Source of the DNA: Aliisedimentitalea scapharcae
GTDB taxonomy: Bacteria; Pseudomonadota; Alphaproteobacteria; Rhodobacterales; Rhodobacteraceae
NCBI RefSeq assembly: GCF_045277565.1
Contig: NZ_CP123584.1
Coordinates: 868,001 to 932,000 of the forward strand
Reading direction: 5' to 3'
Length of the DNA stretch: 64,000 bases
The translations under genes and the position numbers were made by a program. The notes beneath the pieces are model-generated. The model saw only the letters and a list, made by a program, of their open reading frames with translations. It had not been told where the DNA came from and made no database searches. Shown here piece after piece: positions 52,726-60,195 of this stretch. Numbering within the stretch: the first letter of the stretch is position 1; every line of letters begins with the position of its first letter.

Positions 52726-53565
52726 TCAGTGGGCCATAAAGACTGGAACTTTGGCCTGTTCCAGCATGTTGCGGGTCGCACCGCCCAGAATGGCTTCGCG
52801 GAATCGCGAATGCCCATAGGCCCCCATCACGATCATTTCCGAACTGGTATCGGTGGCGTGACGGTTCAGTATGTCTGACACTCGGGTCATGGTTTTACTG
52901 AGCACATCAATCTCGCAATTCACCCCGTGACGGGCCAGCAGTTGGCTCAACAGGCCGCCCGGGTCCGACCGTTCGGGGCCGTGTTGGGGTGGATCGATGA
53001 TGACAACCCGCACCAATTCTGCCTGCCGCAGGAAGGGCAGCGATCTACGGATCGCGGCCATGGCTTCGACGCTCTCGTTCCATGCAACCATCACGGTTTT
53101 GGGTTTTGAGATCGGGGCCGCATCGTCGGGCAACACCAGAACTGGGGCGCGGCCTTCGAACAGGGCAGCTTCCACAATTGGCTCAGCTTCGGCCCCGCGG
53201 TCCTTGCCATAAGGTTTGGCCAGAACAACCAGGTCCGAGAACCGGGCATGCTGCGCGACATGGCGCCCGAGATCGGCAATCTGTGCCACACCATCCTCTG
53301 CTGACCAGCGGATATTCGTTTTCCCCAATTCGTCCTGAGCGTATTTCAGAAGGTCACTGGCTTCGGCCTGGGCACGGGACAAGGTTTCTTGCAGGACCAT
53401 CGCGTTGGCCCCGGCGTAGTAATATCCCGTCTGGGTTCTATCCACCCCAAGGCACAGGGCGTCTGCATGAGCATCCTGCGCTTCGGCCAGCGCAACCATT
53501 TGTGCCAATGTTGCCTTGGCCGTGTCTGAATTGGTTAGAACCGTCAGCAGGGATTTATAAGCCAT
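52726..53565 (-). CDS. Universal stress protein (tandem UspA domains)
   Basis: 279 residues from ATG 53565 (GAGGG seven bases upstream; a second ATG lies 5 codons earlier). The first domain (about 2-150) is diverged. The second (about 158-279) ends with the ATP-binding-type pattern VMGAYGHSRFREAILGGATR. UspA-type proteins next to cbb3 genes are common in rhodobacteria and are induced at low oxygen. The FNR box at 53654 lies between this gene and ccoN. Confidence 0.9.
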   Translation of the reverse strand: MAYKSLLTVLTNSDTAKATLAQMVALAEAQDAHADALCLGVDRTQTGYYYAGANAMVLQETLSRAQAEASDLLKYAQDELGKTNIRWSAEDGVAQIADLGRHVAQHARFSDLVVLAKPYGKDRGAEAEPIVEAALFEGRAPVLVLPDDAAPISKPKTVMVAWNESVEAMAAIRRSLPFLRQAELVRVVIIDPPQHGPERSDPGGLLSQLLARHGVNCEIDVLSKTMTRVSDILNRHATDTSSEMIVMGAYGHSRFREAILGGATRNMLEQAKVPVFMAH

Positions 53566-53653
53566 ATTGCCCTCATACATTCTGTTGCACCCATGTCACG
53601 GGCGGTACATTATCATCTGATAATTTCCTTCTCACAGAATGCCGCATCATGTC

Positions 53654-53667
53654 TTGATGCAGATCAA
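53654..53667. promoter_or_regulatory. FNR box between uspA and ccoN
   Basis: TTGATGCAGATCAA is a perfect FNR consensus (TTGAT-N4-ATCAA). If it acts at -41.5, ccoN transcription would begin near 53702, leaving a 59-base leader. It could also serve uspA on the other strand. Confidence 0.92.
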
Positions 53668-53760
53668 AGCAACTTTGTCACCTGTTTTGCATCAAACGCA
53701 CAGTCTAAATCCGTCTGGCGCGGCGTGAGAATCGCGCGGGACAAGGCAAAGGGACGCACA

Positions 53761-55368
53761 ATGTCAAATTACCTCAAGCTTATCGTGCTTGGTCTGGTCG
53801 TCATCTTCGCGATGATTGCGGCCGGAAACGCACGCGATATAGCTTATCAGGTGCACGCCATCCTTGTGATGCTCGTGTCTGGTGGGCTTTTCATCTACAC
53901 CTTGCGCCACACTGACGAACCTGTTTCGACCCGGTCCGTGGCAAATGAATATATGGATGGCGTTGTTCGCGCCGGCGTGATCGCAACGGCCTTTTGGGGT
54001 GTTGTCGGTTTCCTGGCGGGTACATTCATCGCATTTCAGCTGGCCTTCCCAGCCCTCAACTTCGATTGGGCGCAGGGGTATGCCAACTTTGGCCGGTTGC
54101 GTCCGTTGCACACTTCGGCTGTGATTTTTGCCTTTGGTGGCAACGCGTTGATTGCGACGTCCTTCTTTGTGGTCCAGCGGACTTCGGCCGCGCGTTTGTG
54201 GGGCGGCAACCTCGCATGGTTCGTGTTCTGGGGGTATCAACTGTTCATCGTGCTGGCGGCAACCGGCTATCTGCTGGGTGGAACCCAGTCCAAGGAATAC
54301 GCAGAACCCGAATGGTATGTTGACCTGTGGTTGACTGTTGTCTGGGTGGCGTATCTGGCCGTGTTCTTGGGCACCGTGATCAAGCGTAAGGAACCCCACA
54401 TCTACGTGGCCAACTGGTTCTACCTGTCGTTCATCGTGACCGTTGCCATGTTGCACCTGGTCAACAACGCGTCCATTCCGGTCAGCATCTGGGGATCCAA
54501 ATCCGTGATCCTGTGGGCTGGTGTTCAGGATGCAATGATTCAGTGGTGGTACGGTCACAACGCTGTGGGCTTCTTCCTGACTGCGGGTTTCCTGGGCATG
54601 ATGTACTACTTCATTCCGAAACAGGCCGAACGTCCCGTGTTCTCGTACAAGCTGTCGATCATCCACTTCTGGGCTCTGATCTTCCTGTATATCTGGGCTG
54701 GCCCGCACCACCTGCACTATACCGCGTTGCCGGATTGGGCATCGACCCTGGGTATGGTGATGTCGGTTATCCTGTGGATGCCGTCGTGGGGTGGCATGAT
54801 CAACGGTCTGATGACTCTGTCGGGGGCCTGGGACAAGCTGCGCACCGACCCGGTTATCCGGATGATGGTGATTTCGGTTGGCTTCTACGGCATGTCCACA
54901 TTTGAAGGTCCGATGATGTCGATCCGTGCGGTGAACTCGCTGTCGCACTACACTGACTGGACTATTGGTCACGTGCACTCTGGGGCGCTGGGTTGGAACG
55001 GCATGATCACCTTTGGTGCGCTGTACTATCTGGTTCCGGTCCTGTGGAAGCGCGAACGCCTGTACTCGCTCAGCCTCGTGTCCTGGCACTTCTGGCTGGC
55101 CACTATCGGCATCGTTCTCTATGCCGCTTCGATGTGGGTGACCGGTATCATGGAAGGCCTGATGTGGCGCGAAGTTGACGCCAACGGCTTCCTGGTGAAC
55201 TCGTTCGCTGACACCGTGGCTGCCAAGTTCCCGATGTATGTGGTCCGTGGTCTGGGTGGGGTTATGTTCCTCGCTGGTGCCGTGATCATGTGCTACAACC
55301 TGTGGATGACTGTACGTAAGGCACCGGCCAAAGAGGCCAGCCTGTCCGTCGCAGTTCCTGCTGAATAA
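53761..55368 (+). CDS. ccoN: Cytochrome cbb3 oxidase subunit I
   Basis: 535 residues, about twelve membrane helices. Heme and copper ligands are visible: the His in RLRPLHTSAVIF for low-spin heme, WWYGHNAVGFF for CuB, AGPHHLHYTALPDW with the His pair and Tyr, and SHYTDWTIGHVHSGALGWNG for heme b3. It is the catalytic subunit of the high-affinity oxidase. The ATG at 53761 is used; the frame opens earlier across the FNR promoter. Followed by ccoO after 14 bases. Confidence 0.96.
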   Translation: MSNYLKLIVLGLVVIFAMIAAGNARDIAYQVHAILVMLVSGGLFIYTLRHTDEPVSTRSVANEYMDGVVRAGVIATAFWGVVGFLAGTFIAFQLAFPALNFDWAQGYANFGRLRPLHTSAVIFAFGGNALIATSFFVVQRTSAARLWGGNLAWFVFWGYQLFIVLAATGYLLGGTQSKEYAEPEWYVDLWLTVVWVAYLAVFLGTVIKRKEPHIYVANWFYLSFIVTVAMLHLVNNASIPVSIWGSKSVILWAGVQDAMIQWWYGHNAVGFFLTAGFLGMMYYFIPKQAERPVFSYKLSIIHFWALIFLYIWAGPHHLHYTALPDWASTLGMVMSVILWMPSWGGMINGLMTLSGAWDKLRTDPVIRMMVISVGFYGMSTFEGPMMSIRAVNSLSHYTDWTIGHVHSGALGWNGMITFGALYYLVPVLWKRERLYSLSLVSWHFWLATIGIVLYAASMWVTGIMEGLMWREVDANGFLVNSFADTVAAKFPMYVVRGLGGVMFLAGAVIMCYNLWMTVRKAPAKEASLSVAVPAE

Positions 55369-55382
55369 GGAGGGCCCGAGCA

Positions 55383-56111
55383 ATGGGAATTCTCGACAAA
55401 CACAAGATCCTCGAGACCAACGCGACCCTCCTGCTGGTATTCAGCTTTCTGGTCGTGACCATCGGTGGCATCGTGCAAATCGCACCGCTGTTCTATCTGG
55501 AAAACACCATCGAGAAGGTGGAGGGCATGCGCCCTTACACCCCTCTCGAAATGGCCGGTCGCGAAATCTATATTCGTGAAGGGTGCTATGTGTGCCACAG
55601 CCAGATGATCCGCCCCATGCGGGACGAGGTTGAGCGCTATGGTCACTATTCGCTGGCGGCGGAGTCGATGTACGATCACCCGTTCCAGTGGGGCTCAAAG
55701 CGGACCGGACCAGACCTGGCCCGTGTCGGTGGTCGCTATTCGGATGATTGGCATGTCGACCACCTGCGTGATCCGCAATCGGTGGTTCCGGAATCGGTGA
55801 TGCCAAAATATGGCTTCCTCGAAGACAAGAAGATCGATGGTAAGTATATGGGTGACTTGATGGCGACCAATGCCATGCTTGGCACACCGTATTCGGACGA
55901 GATGATCGAAAATGCCATGGCAGACTTTGCTGCACAGGCCGATCCGGACAGCGATTACGATGGTCTGTTGGAGCGGTATGGTGACAACGTCAATGTGCGC
56001 AACTTTGATGGTCAACCTGAACTGACCGAAGCTGATGCGCTCGTGGCTTATCTGCAAATGATGGGGACTTTGGTTGACTTCTCGACCTTTACCCCGGTCG
56101 CAAGCCGTTAA
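55383..56111 (+). CDS. ccoO: Cytochrome cbb3 oxidase subunit II (mono-heme cytochrome c)
   Basis: 242 residues with one N-terminal anchor helix (TLLLVFSFLVVTIGGIVQIA) and a periplasmic cytochrome c domain. REGCYVCHSQMIRPMRDEVE gives the heme attachment and the family signature, followed by KRTGPDLARVGGRYSDDWHV and a Met ligand probably in ESVMPKYGFL. AAGGAGGGC precedes the ATG. Confidence 0.95.
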   Translation: MGILDKHKILETNATLLLVFSFLVVTIGGIVQIAPLFYLENTIEKVEGMRPYTPLEMAGREIYIREGCYVCHSQMIRPMRDEVERYGHYSLAAESMYDHPFQWGSKRTGPDLARVGGRYSDDWHVDHLRDPQSVVPESVMPKYGFLEDKKIDGKYMGDLMATNAMLGTPYSDEMIENAMADFAAQADPDSDYDGLLERYGDNVNVRNFDGQPELTEADALVAYLQMMGTLVDFSTFTPVASR

Positions 56112-56122
56112 GGGAGGGTCAA

Positions 56123-56308
56123 ATGGAAATTTACACTCTCCTGCGGCAATTTGCAGACAGCTGGATGCTGTTGGTATTGTTCCTGTTCTTTATTGGTGTC
56201 GTGGTCTGGGCGTTTCGCCCAGGCAGCACCAAGGTCTACAAAGACACGGCCAATATCCCGTTCCGGCATGACGACAAACCCGCCACATCCGAGGAGGCGA
56301 GGACATGA
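56123..56308 (+). CDS. ccoQ: Cytochrome cbb3 oxidase subunit CcoQ
   Basis: 61 residues: a single membrane helix (WMLLVLFLFFIGVVVWAFRP) and a short cytoplasmic tail. CcoQ stabilises the assembled oxidase. AGGGAGGG precedes the ATG, and the stop overlaps the ccoP start by 4 nt. Confidence 0.93.
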   Translation: MEIYTLLRQFADSWMLLVLFLFFIGVVVWAFRPGSTKVYKDTANIPFRHDDKPATSEEART

Positions 56309-57174
56309 GCAAAAAATCGAAAAAGTTCGATGGTGATCCGAATACCACCGGTCACAGCTGGGATGGTATCGAAGAATTCGATAACCCCATGCCGCGTTGG
56401 TGGCTTTGGACTTTCTATCTCTGCATTATCTGGGGCATTGGTTATACGATTGCCTATCCGGCCTGGCCGATGATCAATTCGGCCACTGCCGGTGTGTTGG
56501 GCTGGTCGACTCGTGCGAATGTTGCGGCTGATATCGCAGCCGTTGACGAAGCCAACGCTCCGATCAATGCCAAGCTGGAAGCGGCAGAATTGACCGCGAT
56601 TTCGGGCAATACCGAGCTGAACACATACGCCGCGTCTGCCGGTTCTGCTGTGTTCAAGACCTGGTGTGCCCAGTGTCATGGATCCGGTGCCGCCGGTGCC
56701 AAGGGATATCCTAACCTGTTGGACGACAGCTGGCTGTGGGGTGGTGACATCGAAGCCATCCACGGCACGATCACCCATGGGATCCGGAATGAAGAAAGCG
56801 ACGATGCGCGCTATTCCGAAATGCCTGCTTTTGGACGTGATGAGCTGTTGGAAAAGGACGAAATCGACCAGGTCGTGAACTTTGTCATGTCGCTGTCAGG
56901 TGATCCAATGGATGCATCCAAGGTCGACGCCGGCAAGGTCGTGTTCGAAGACAATTGTTCGTCGTGCCACGCCGAAGACGGCACTGGTGACCAGTCTCAG
57001 GGTGCGCCGAACCTTGCGGATGCGTTGTGGCTCTATGGTGGGGACTATGAAACCATCAGCGAGACCGTCAACAACAGCCGCTATGGTGTTATGCCAGCTT
57101 GGAATACACGTCTGACAGAAGCGGAAATCCGCGCTGTGTCGGTCTATGTTCACCAGCTGGGCGGCGGGCAGTAA
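56305..57174 (+). CDS. ccoP: Cytochrome cbb3 oxidase subunit III (di-heme cytochrome c)
   Basis: 289 residues. The N-terminus has the CcoP signature WDGIEEFDNPMPRWWLWTFY and a membrane helix. Two cytochrome c domains follow, with CAQCHGSGAAGAKGYPNL near 120 and CSSCHAEDGTGDQSQGAPNL near 217, each with a later Met ligand (EMPAFG; VMPAWN). It takes electrons from the soluble or anchored cytochrome c. A terminator follows within 50 bases. Confidence 0.95.
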   Translation: MSKKSKKFDGDPNTTGHSWDGIEEFDNPMPRWWLWTFYLCIIWGIGYTIAYPAWPMINSATAGVLGWSTRANVAADIAAVDEANAPINAKLEAAELTAISGNTELNTYAASAGSAVFKTWCAQCHGSGAAGAKGYPNLLDDSWLWGGDIEAIHGTITHGIRNEESDDARYSEMPAFGRDELLEKDEIDQVVNFVMSLSGDPMDASKVDAGKVVFEDNCSSCHAEDGTGDQSQGAPNLADALWLYGGDYETISETVNNSRYGVMPAWNTRLTEAEIRAVSVYVHQLGGGQ

Positions 57175-57196
57175 GCCAGGTTCAAGAATTGAAGCG

Positions 57197-57226
57197 AGGG
57201 GGCCGTGTTCTGCGGCCCCTTTTTTG
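57197..57226 (+). terminator. Rho-independent terminator after ccoP
   Basis: GGGGCCG (57199-57205) pairs with CGGCCCC (57213-57219) over a 7-base loop and is followed by six T. It lies 25 bases past the ccoP stop. Confidence 0.92.
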
Positions 57227-57460
57227 TGTTTGGGTGCGTGTTCAAGAAACTTCGAACTTGCTTGCGGCCACAAACTGAACGCTCGGCCGCCGCGTGGGCC
57301 CAGTGAACCATCCGGCGCAGTGAACTGACCATGCTGCCGACTTTGATTTGGTGCCTCAAAGCGTTTTGAAACACCTTGGGCCTTGGGTCTGTTGCACACG
57401 TGCCAAACCTGCGACGGGATTTCAGTTTTATCTTCGGCGAGGGTCAAAAAAGTCAGGAGT

Positions 57461-57474
57461 TTGATCTTGGTCAA
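57461..57474. promoter_or_regulatory. Orphan FNR-like box downstream of ccoNOQP
   Basis: TTGATCTTGGTCAA matches TTGAT-N4-GTCAA. No annotated gene starts nearby; the closest downstream structure on the plus strand is the hairpin at 57602-57649. A chance match cannot be excluded. Confidence 0.5.
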
Positions 57475-57508
57475 ACACGGCCCGCCCAAAAGGTGATTGT
57501 GTAGCGGT

Positions 57509-57660
57509 GTGGCAGGTTCCGGTTCGGATGGTCCCCCCCAAACGGGCCGGTATGTGTCAAAGAAATCCTGTGTTGATCCTTCGGGGTTTTCACGAGGAGC
57601 AGGCGTCGGTTTTTCGATCTGTTCGCGCGTTTCCTGGAAAACCGACGCCCATTTTCTCCT
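57509..57660 (+). ncRNA. Candidate FnrL-controlled small RNA
   Basis: If the box at 57461-57474 acts at -41.5, a transcript would start near 57509. It would run into a hairpin with perfect 12-bp arms GGCGTCGGTTTT (57602-57613) and AAAACCGACGCC (57638-57649), followed by CATTTTCTCCTT. The stretch has no good reading frame. The -10 region (near TTGTGT) is a poor match and the T tract is broken, so this is only a candidate; both ends are predicted from these elements. Confidence 0.3.
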
Positions 57661-57817
57661 TCGGTTCCGCCCTTGGCGGTCCGATCACTTGAATCAGAAT
57701 CTCTGAGTGTTCCTCGCCGTTCTGGGCATGAGCATGTTCGGTTGTCTGGTTATTGGCCCCTGTACCCAATAAGATCCATGTCCCAACTCTTGGACTGGGA
57801 GACGCTGTCAGCGTCGG

Positions 57818-58051
57818 TCACACAATTTTCCAACTGTGTCTGAACCCACCGCTGACCAAATCAATTCCGGGGTCTTTCTTGCAAAAAGACGGTTTTGATC
57901 CGATGCCTCCAACGGTGACGTCTCGTCGAAGTCGTGCTCCAATGGTCAGGGGCCCGTCTGGAAAGAAACTATGTGTCGCGCCCTGGCGCAGAACGTTTCC
58001 CACATCGTTCAAAGGGCGTTCCAGGTTGCCTTTGAAATGAGTGTCCGCCAT
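57818..58051 (-). CDS. Possible 77-residue hypothetical protein
   Basis: ATG-started frame beginning MADTHFKGNLERPLNDVGNV. The first 40 or so codons have third-position GC like real genes, the rest less so. No domain is recognised and the ribosome-binding site is weak. It may be a small gene, the remains of one, or chance. Confidence 0.22.
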   Translation of the reverse strand: MADTHFKGNLERPLNDVGNVLRQGATHSFFPDGPLTIGARLRRDVTVGGIGSKPSFCKKDPGIDLVSGGFRHSWKIV

Positions 58052-58208
58052 GCCGCCAGGGTCCCCGAAATTTCTGAAATCAATGCATTAATTGTCCGCG
58101 ACGCAAAAATTCTCGCGCAATTGCGGGGTCATTGGGAACCTTCTTGGACTGGATGTTTTGATCAACGCTGATATGAATTGGATAAAACGTGCTTCCTAGA
58201 TACGCTTT

Positions 58209-58222
58209 TTGACCCATATCAA
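58209..58222 (+). promoter_or_regulatory. FNR box upstream of ccoG
   Basis: TTGACCCATATCAA fits the FNR consensus with one half-site change. At -41.5 it would place the transcript start near 58257, 28 bases before the chosen ccoG start, supporting that start over the earlier GTG. Confidence 0.85.
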
Positions 58223-58284
58223 AGTTTGAAGCCCGCCCATCTGTGACAACCCGCGGGAGTGAGCCACTAACCCGGAGTGATTCC

Positions 58285-59715
58285 GTGAGCGATTCCAATC
58301 CAGCCCCCAGCCTTTATGCCGCCAGGGAGCCTGTCTTCCCAAAACGTGTGTCAGGGAAATTCCGCAACCTAAAATGGATCATCATGGCGGTGACGTTGGG
58401 GATTTATTACCTGACGCCATGGATCCGCTGGGACAGGGGGCCTTCCCTGCCGGATCAGGCGGTGCTGCTGGACTTGGCCAACCGCCGGTTTTACTTCTTC
58501 TGGATTGAGATCTGGCCCCATGAATTCTACTTCGTGGCTGGCCTGCTGATCATGGCCGGTCTGGGGCTGTTCCTGTTTACGTCGGCTTTGGGTCGGGTGT
58601 GGTGTGGATATGCGTGTCCCCAAACAGTGTGGACCGATCTATATATTCTTGTGGAACGATGGGTCGAAGGCGATCGAAACGCCCGTTTGCGTCTGCATCG
58701 TCAGAAGAAATGGGATTTTCGCAAATTTCGACTGCGGGCAACCAAAACAATCCTGTGGCTGCTGATCGGTCTGGCAACCGGCGGGGCCTGGGTGTTCTAT
58801 TTTGCCGACGCGCCGACGTTGTTGGTGGATCTGGTGACTCTGAACGCCCACCCCATCGCCTATACGACGATGGCGGTGCTGACTGGCACAACTTTCTTTT
58901 TCGGTGGCTATGCGCGGGAACAGATCTGTATCTATGCCTGTCCCTGGCCGCGTATTCAGGCCGCAATGATGGACGAAGACACATTGGTGGTCGGTTATCG
59001 CGACTGGCGCGGAGAACCGCGCAAGGCGTCCGAAGAGGTCAAGGCTGGTGAACCGCAGGGTGACTGCATCAATTGTATGGCTTGTGTGAACGTCTGTCCT
59101 GTCGGCATTGATATTCGTGACGGGCAACAGCTGGAATGTATCACCTGTGCGCTGTGCATCGATGCCTGTGACGACATCATGGAAAAGATCGGCAAGCCGC
59201 GTGGTCTGATCGACTATATGGCAGTCAGTGACGAAACCAATGAACGTGCAGGCAAACAACCGGTCGATGTCTGGAAGCACATCCTGCGGCCACGTACCAT
59301 GCTGTATACCGGATTGTGGACATTGGTCGGTGTGGGCTTGGTCTTTGCGTTGTTCATCCGTTCTGATATCGACTTGACCGTCGCCCCGGTACGTAACCCG
59401 ACCTATGTAACGCTGTCTGATGGGTCGATCCGTAACACCTATGACGTGCGACTGCGGAACAAACATGGCGAAGCTCGCCCGTTCAAACTGTCGCTCAAAG
59501 GGGACCCGACGATGCGGGTTCAGATCGAAGGGACACCTTATGACTCGGTGAGCGTGCCTGCTGACACGGCCCTGTTTCAGCGGGTATATATCGTAACACC
59601 CAAAGGTGCGGCGGCATCCAACGCCAAGGCTACGGATGTGCGGATCTGGGTCGAAGATCTGACCAATGGCGAACGCGCCCACAAGGACACGACATTCAAT
59701 GGCAGGGGGAACTGA
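58285..59715 (+). CDS. ccoG: Cytochrome c oxidase accessory protein CcoG (RdxA/FixG family)
   Basis: 476 residues from GTG 58285 with CCGGAGTG upstream. Membrane helices at about 35-50, 75-100, 150-170 and 190-210 surround CGYACPQTVWTDL and ICIYACPWPRIQAAM. A 2[4Fe-4S] ferredoxin domain follows (GDCINCMACVNVCPVGIDIR and CITCALCIDACDDIM), then one more helix and a C-terminal Ig-like periplasmic domain. CcoG reduces or delivers copper for cbb3 oxidase assembly. It is the first gene of ccoGHIS. A GTG at 58243 is less likely, given the FNR box position. Confidence 0.93.
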   Translation: MSDSNPAPSLYAAREPVFPKRVSGKFRNLKWIIMAVTLGIYYLTPWIRWDRGPSLPDQAVLLDLANRRFYFFWIEIWPHEFYFVAGLLIMAGLGLFLFTSALGRVWCGYACPQTVWTDLYILVERWVEGDRNARLRLHRQKKWDFRKFRLRATKTILWLLIGLATGGAWVFYFADAPTLLVDLVTLNAHPIAYTTMAVLTGTTFFFGGYAREQICIYACPWPRIQAAMMDEDTLVVGYRDWRGEPRKASEEVKAGEPQGDCINCMACVNVCPVGIDIRDGQQLECITCALCIDACDDIMEKIGKPRGLIDYMAVSDETNERAGKQPVDVWKHILRPRTMLYTGLWTLVGVGLVFALFIRSDIDLTVAPVRNPTYVTLSDGSIRNTYDVRLRNKHGEARPFKLSLKGDPTMRVQIEGTPYDSVSVPADTALFQRVYIVTPKGAAASNAKATDVRIWVEDLTNGERAHKDTTFNGRGN

Positions 59716-59718
59716 GCC

Positions 59719-60189
59719 ATGACAAATGACAAACCCGAGCGCCAATTCACTGGTCGCCATGCTTTGATGGTGTTCGGAGGCGCATTTGCCGTGATCATCG
59801 GCGTCAACATCGCACTGGCGGTCAGTGCGGTCAAAACCTTCCCCGGCCTCGAAGTCAAAAGCTCTTATGTGGCAGGGCAGGAGTTTAATTCCCGCCGCTC
59901 GGCGCAAGAGGCCCTGGGCTGGTCGGTGCTTGCGTCATCCGGTGGCGGTTTGGTCGTTTTGGAAATAACCGATGAAAACGGCCATCCGGTCGAGGTTGCA
60001 TCCCTGGATGCGACCCTGGGCCGGGCAACGCAGATCAAGGATGACATGCGTCCCGATTTCAAATTTGACGGATCAGCCTATGTGGCCCCCGCCGAGCTGG
60101 CACCCGGCAACTGGAACATCCGGATGAAAGCGACCGCTAACGATGGGACTGAATTTACCCAACGTGTTGTCCTGTATGTAAAGGGCTGA
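59719..60189 (+). CDS. ccoH: FixH/CcoH family cbb3 assembly protein
   Basis: 156 residues with one N-terminal helix (HALMVFGGAFAVIIGVNIAL) and a periplasmic beta-rich domain containing TFPGLEVKSSYVAGQEFNSR. These are the FixH/CcoH features. It helps assemble cbb3 oxidase with CcoI. It starts four bases after ccoG. Confidence 0.92.
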   Translation: MTNDKPERQFTGRHALMVFGGAFAVIIGVNIALAVSAVKTFPGLEVKSSYVAGQEFNSRRSAQEALGWSVLASSGGGLVVLEITDENGHPVEVASLDATLGRATQIKDDMRPDFKFDGSAYVAPAELAPGNWNIRMKATANDGTEFTQRVVLYVKG

Positions 60190-60195
60190 TTGCGC

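Larger units (their letters stand above)
57227..58208. other. About 1 kb between the cco operons with no clear gene
   Basis: No frame gives a recognisable domain. Three things stand out: an FNR-like box at 57461-57474, a strong hairpin at 57602-57649, and a 77-codon frame on the minus strand at 57818-58051. These are listed separately. The rest shows nothing I can assign. Confidence 0.5.

Noticed and set aside
53764..55383. 539-codon frame opposite ccoN
   Set aside because: Antisense shadow of a certain gene, with His/Gln/Asn-rich low-complexity product.
57753..58040. 95-codon plus-strand frame in the gap before ccoG
   Set aside because: Pro/Arg/Ser-rich with no ribosome-binding site, and it overlaps the slightly better minus-strand candidate.
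58639..59907. 422-codon frame opposite ccoG/ccoH
   Set aside because: Antisense to genes with clear cluster motifs; no family resemblance.
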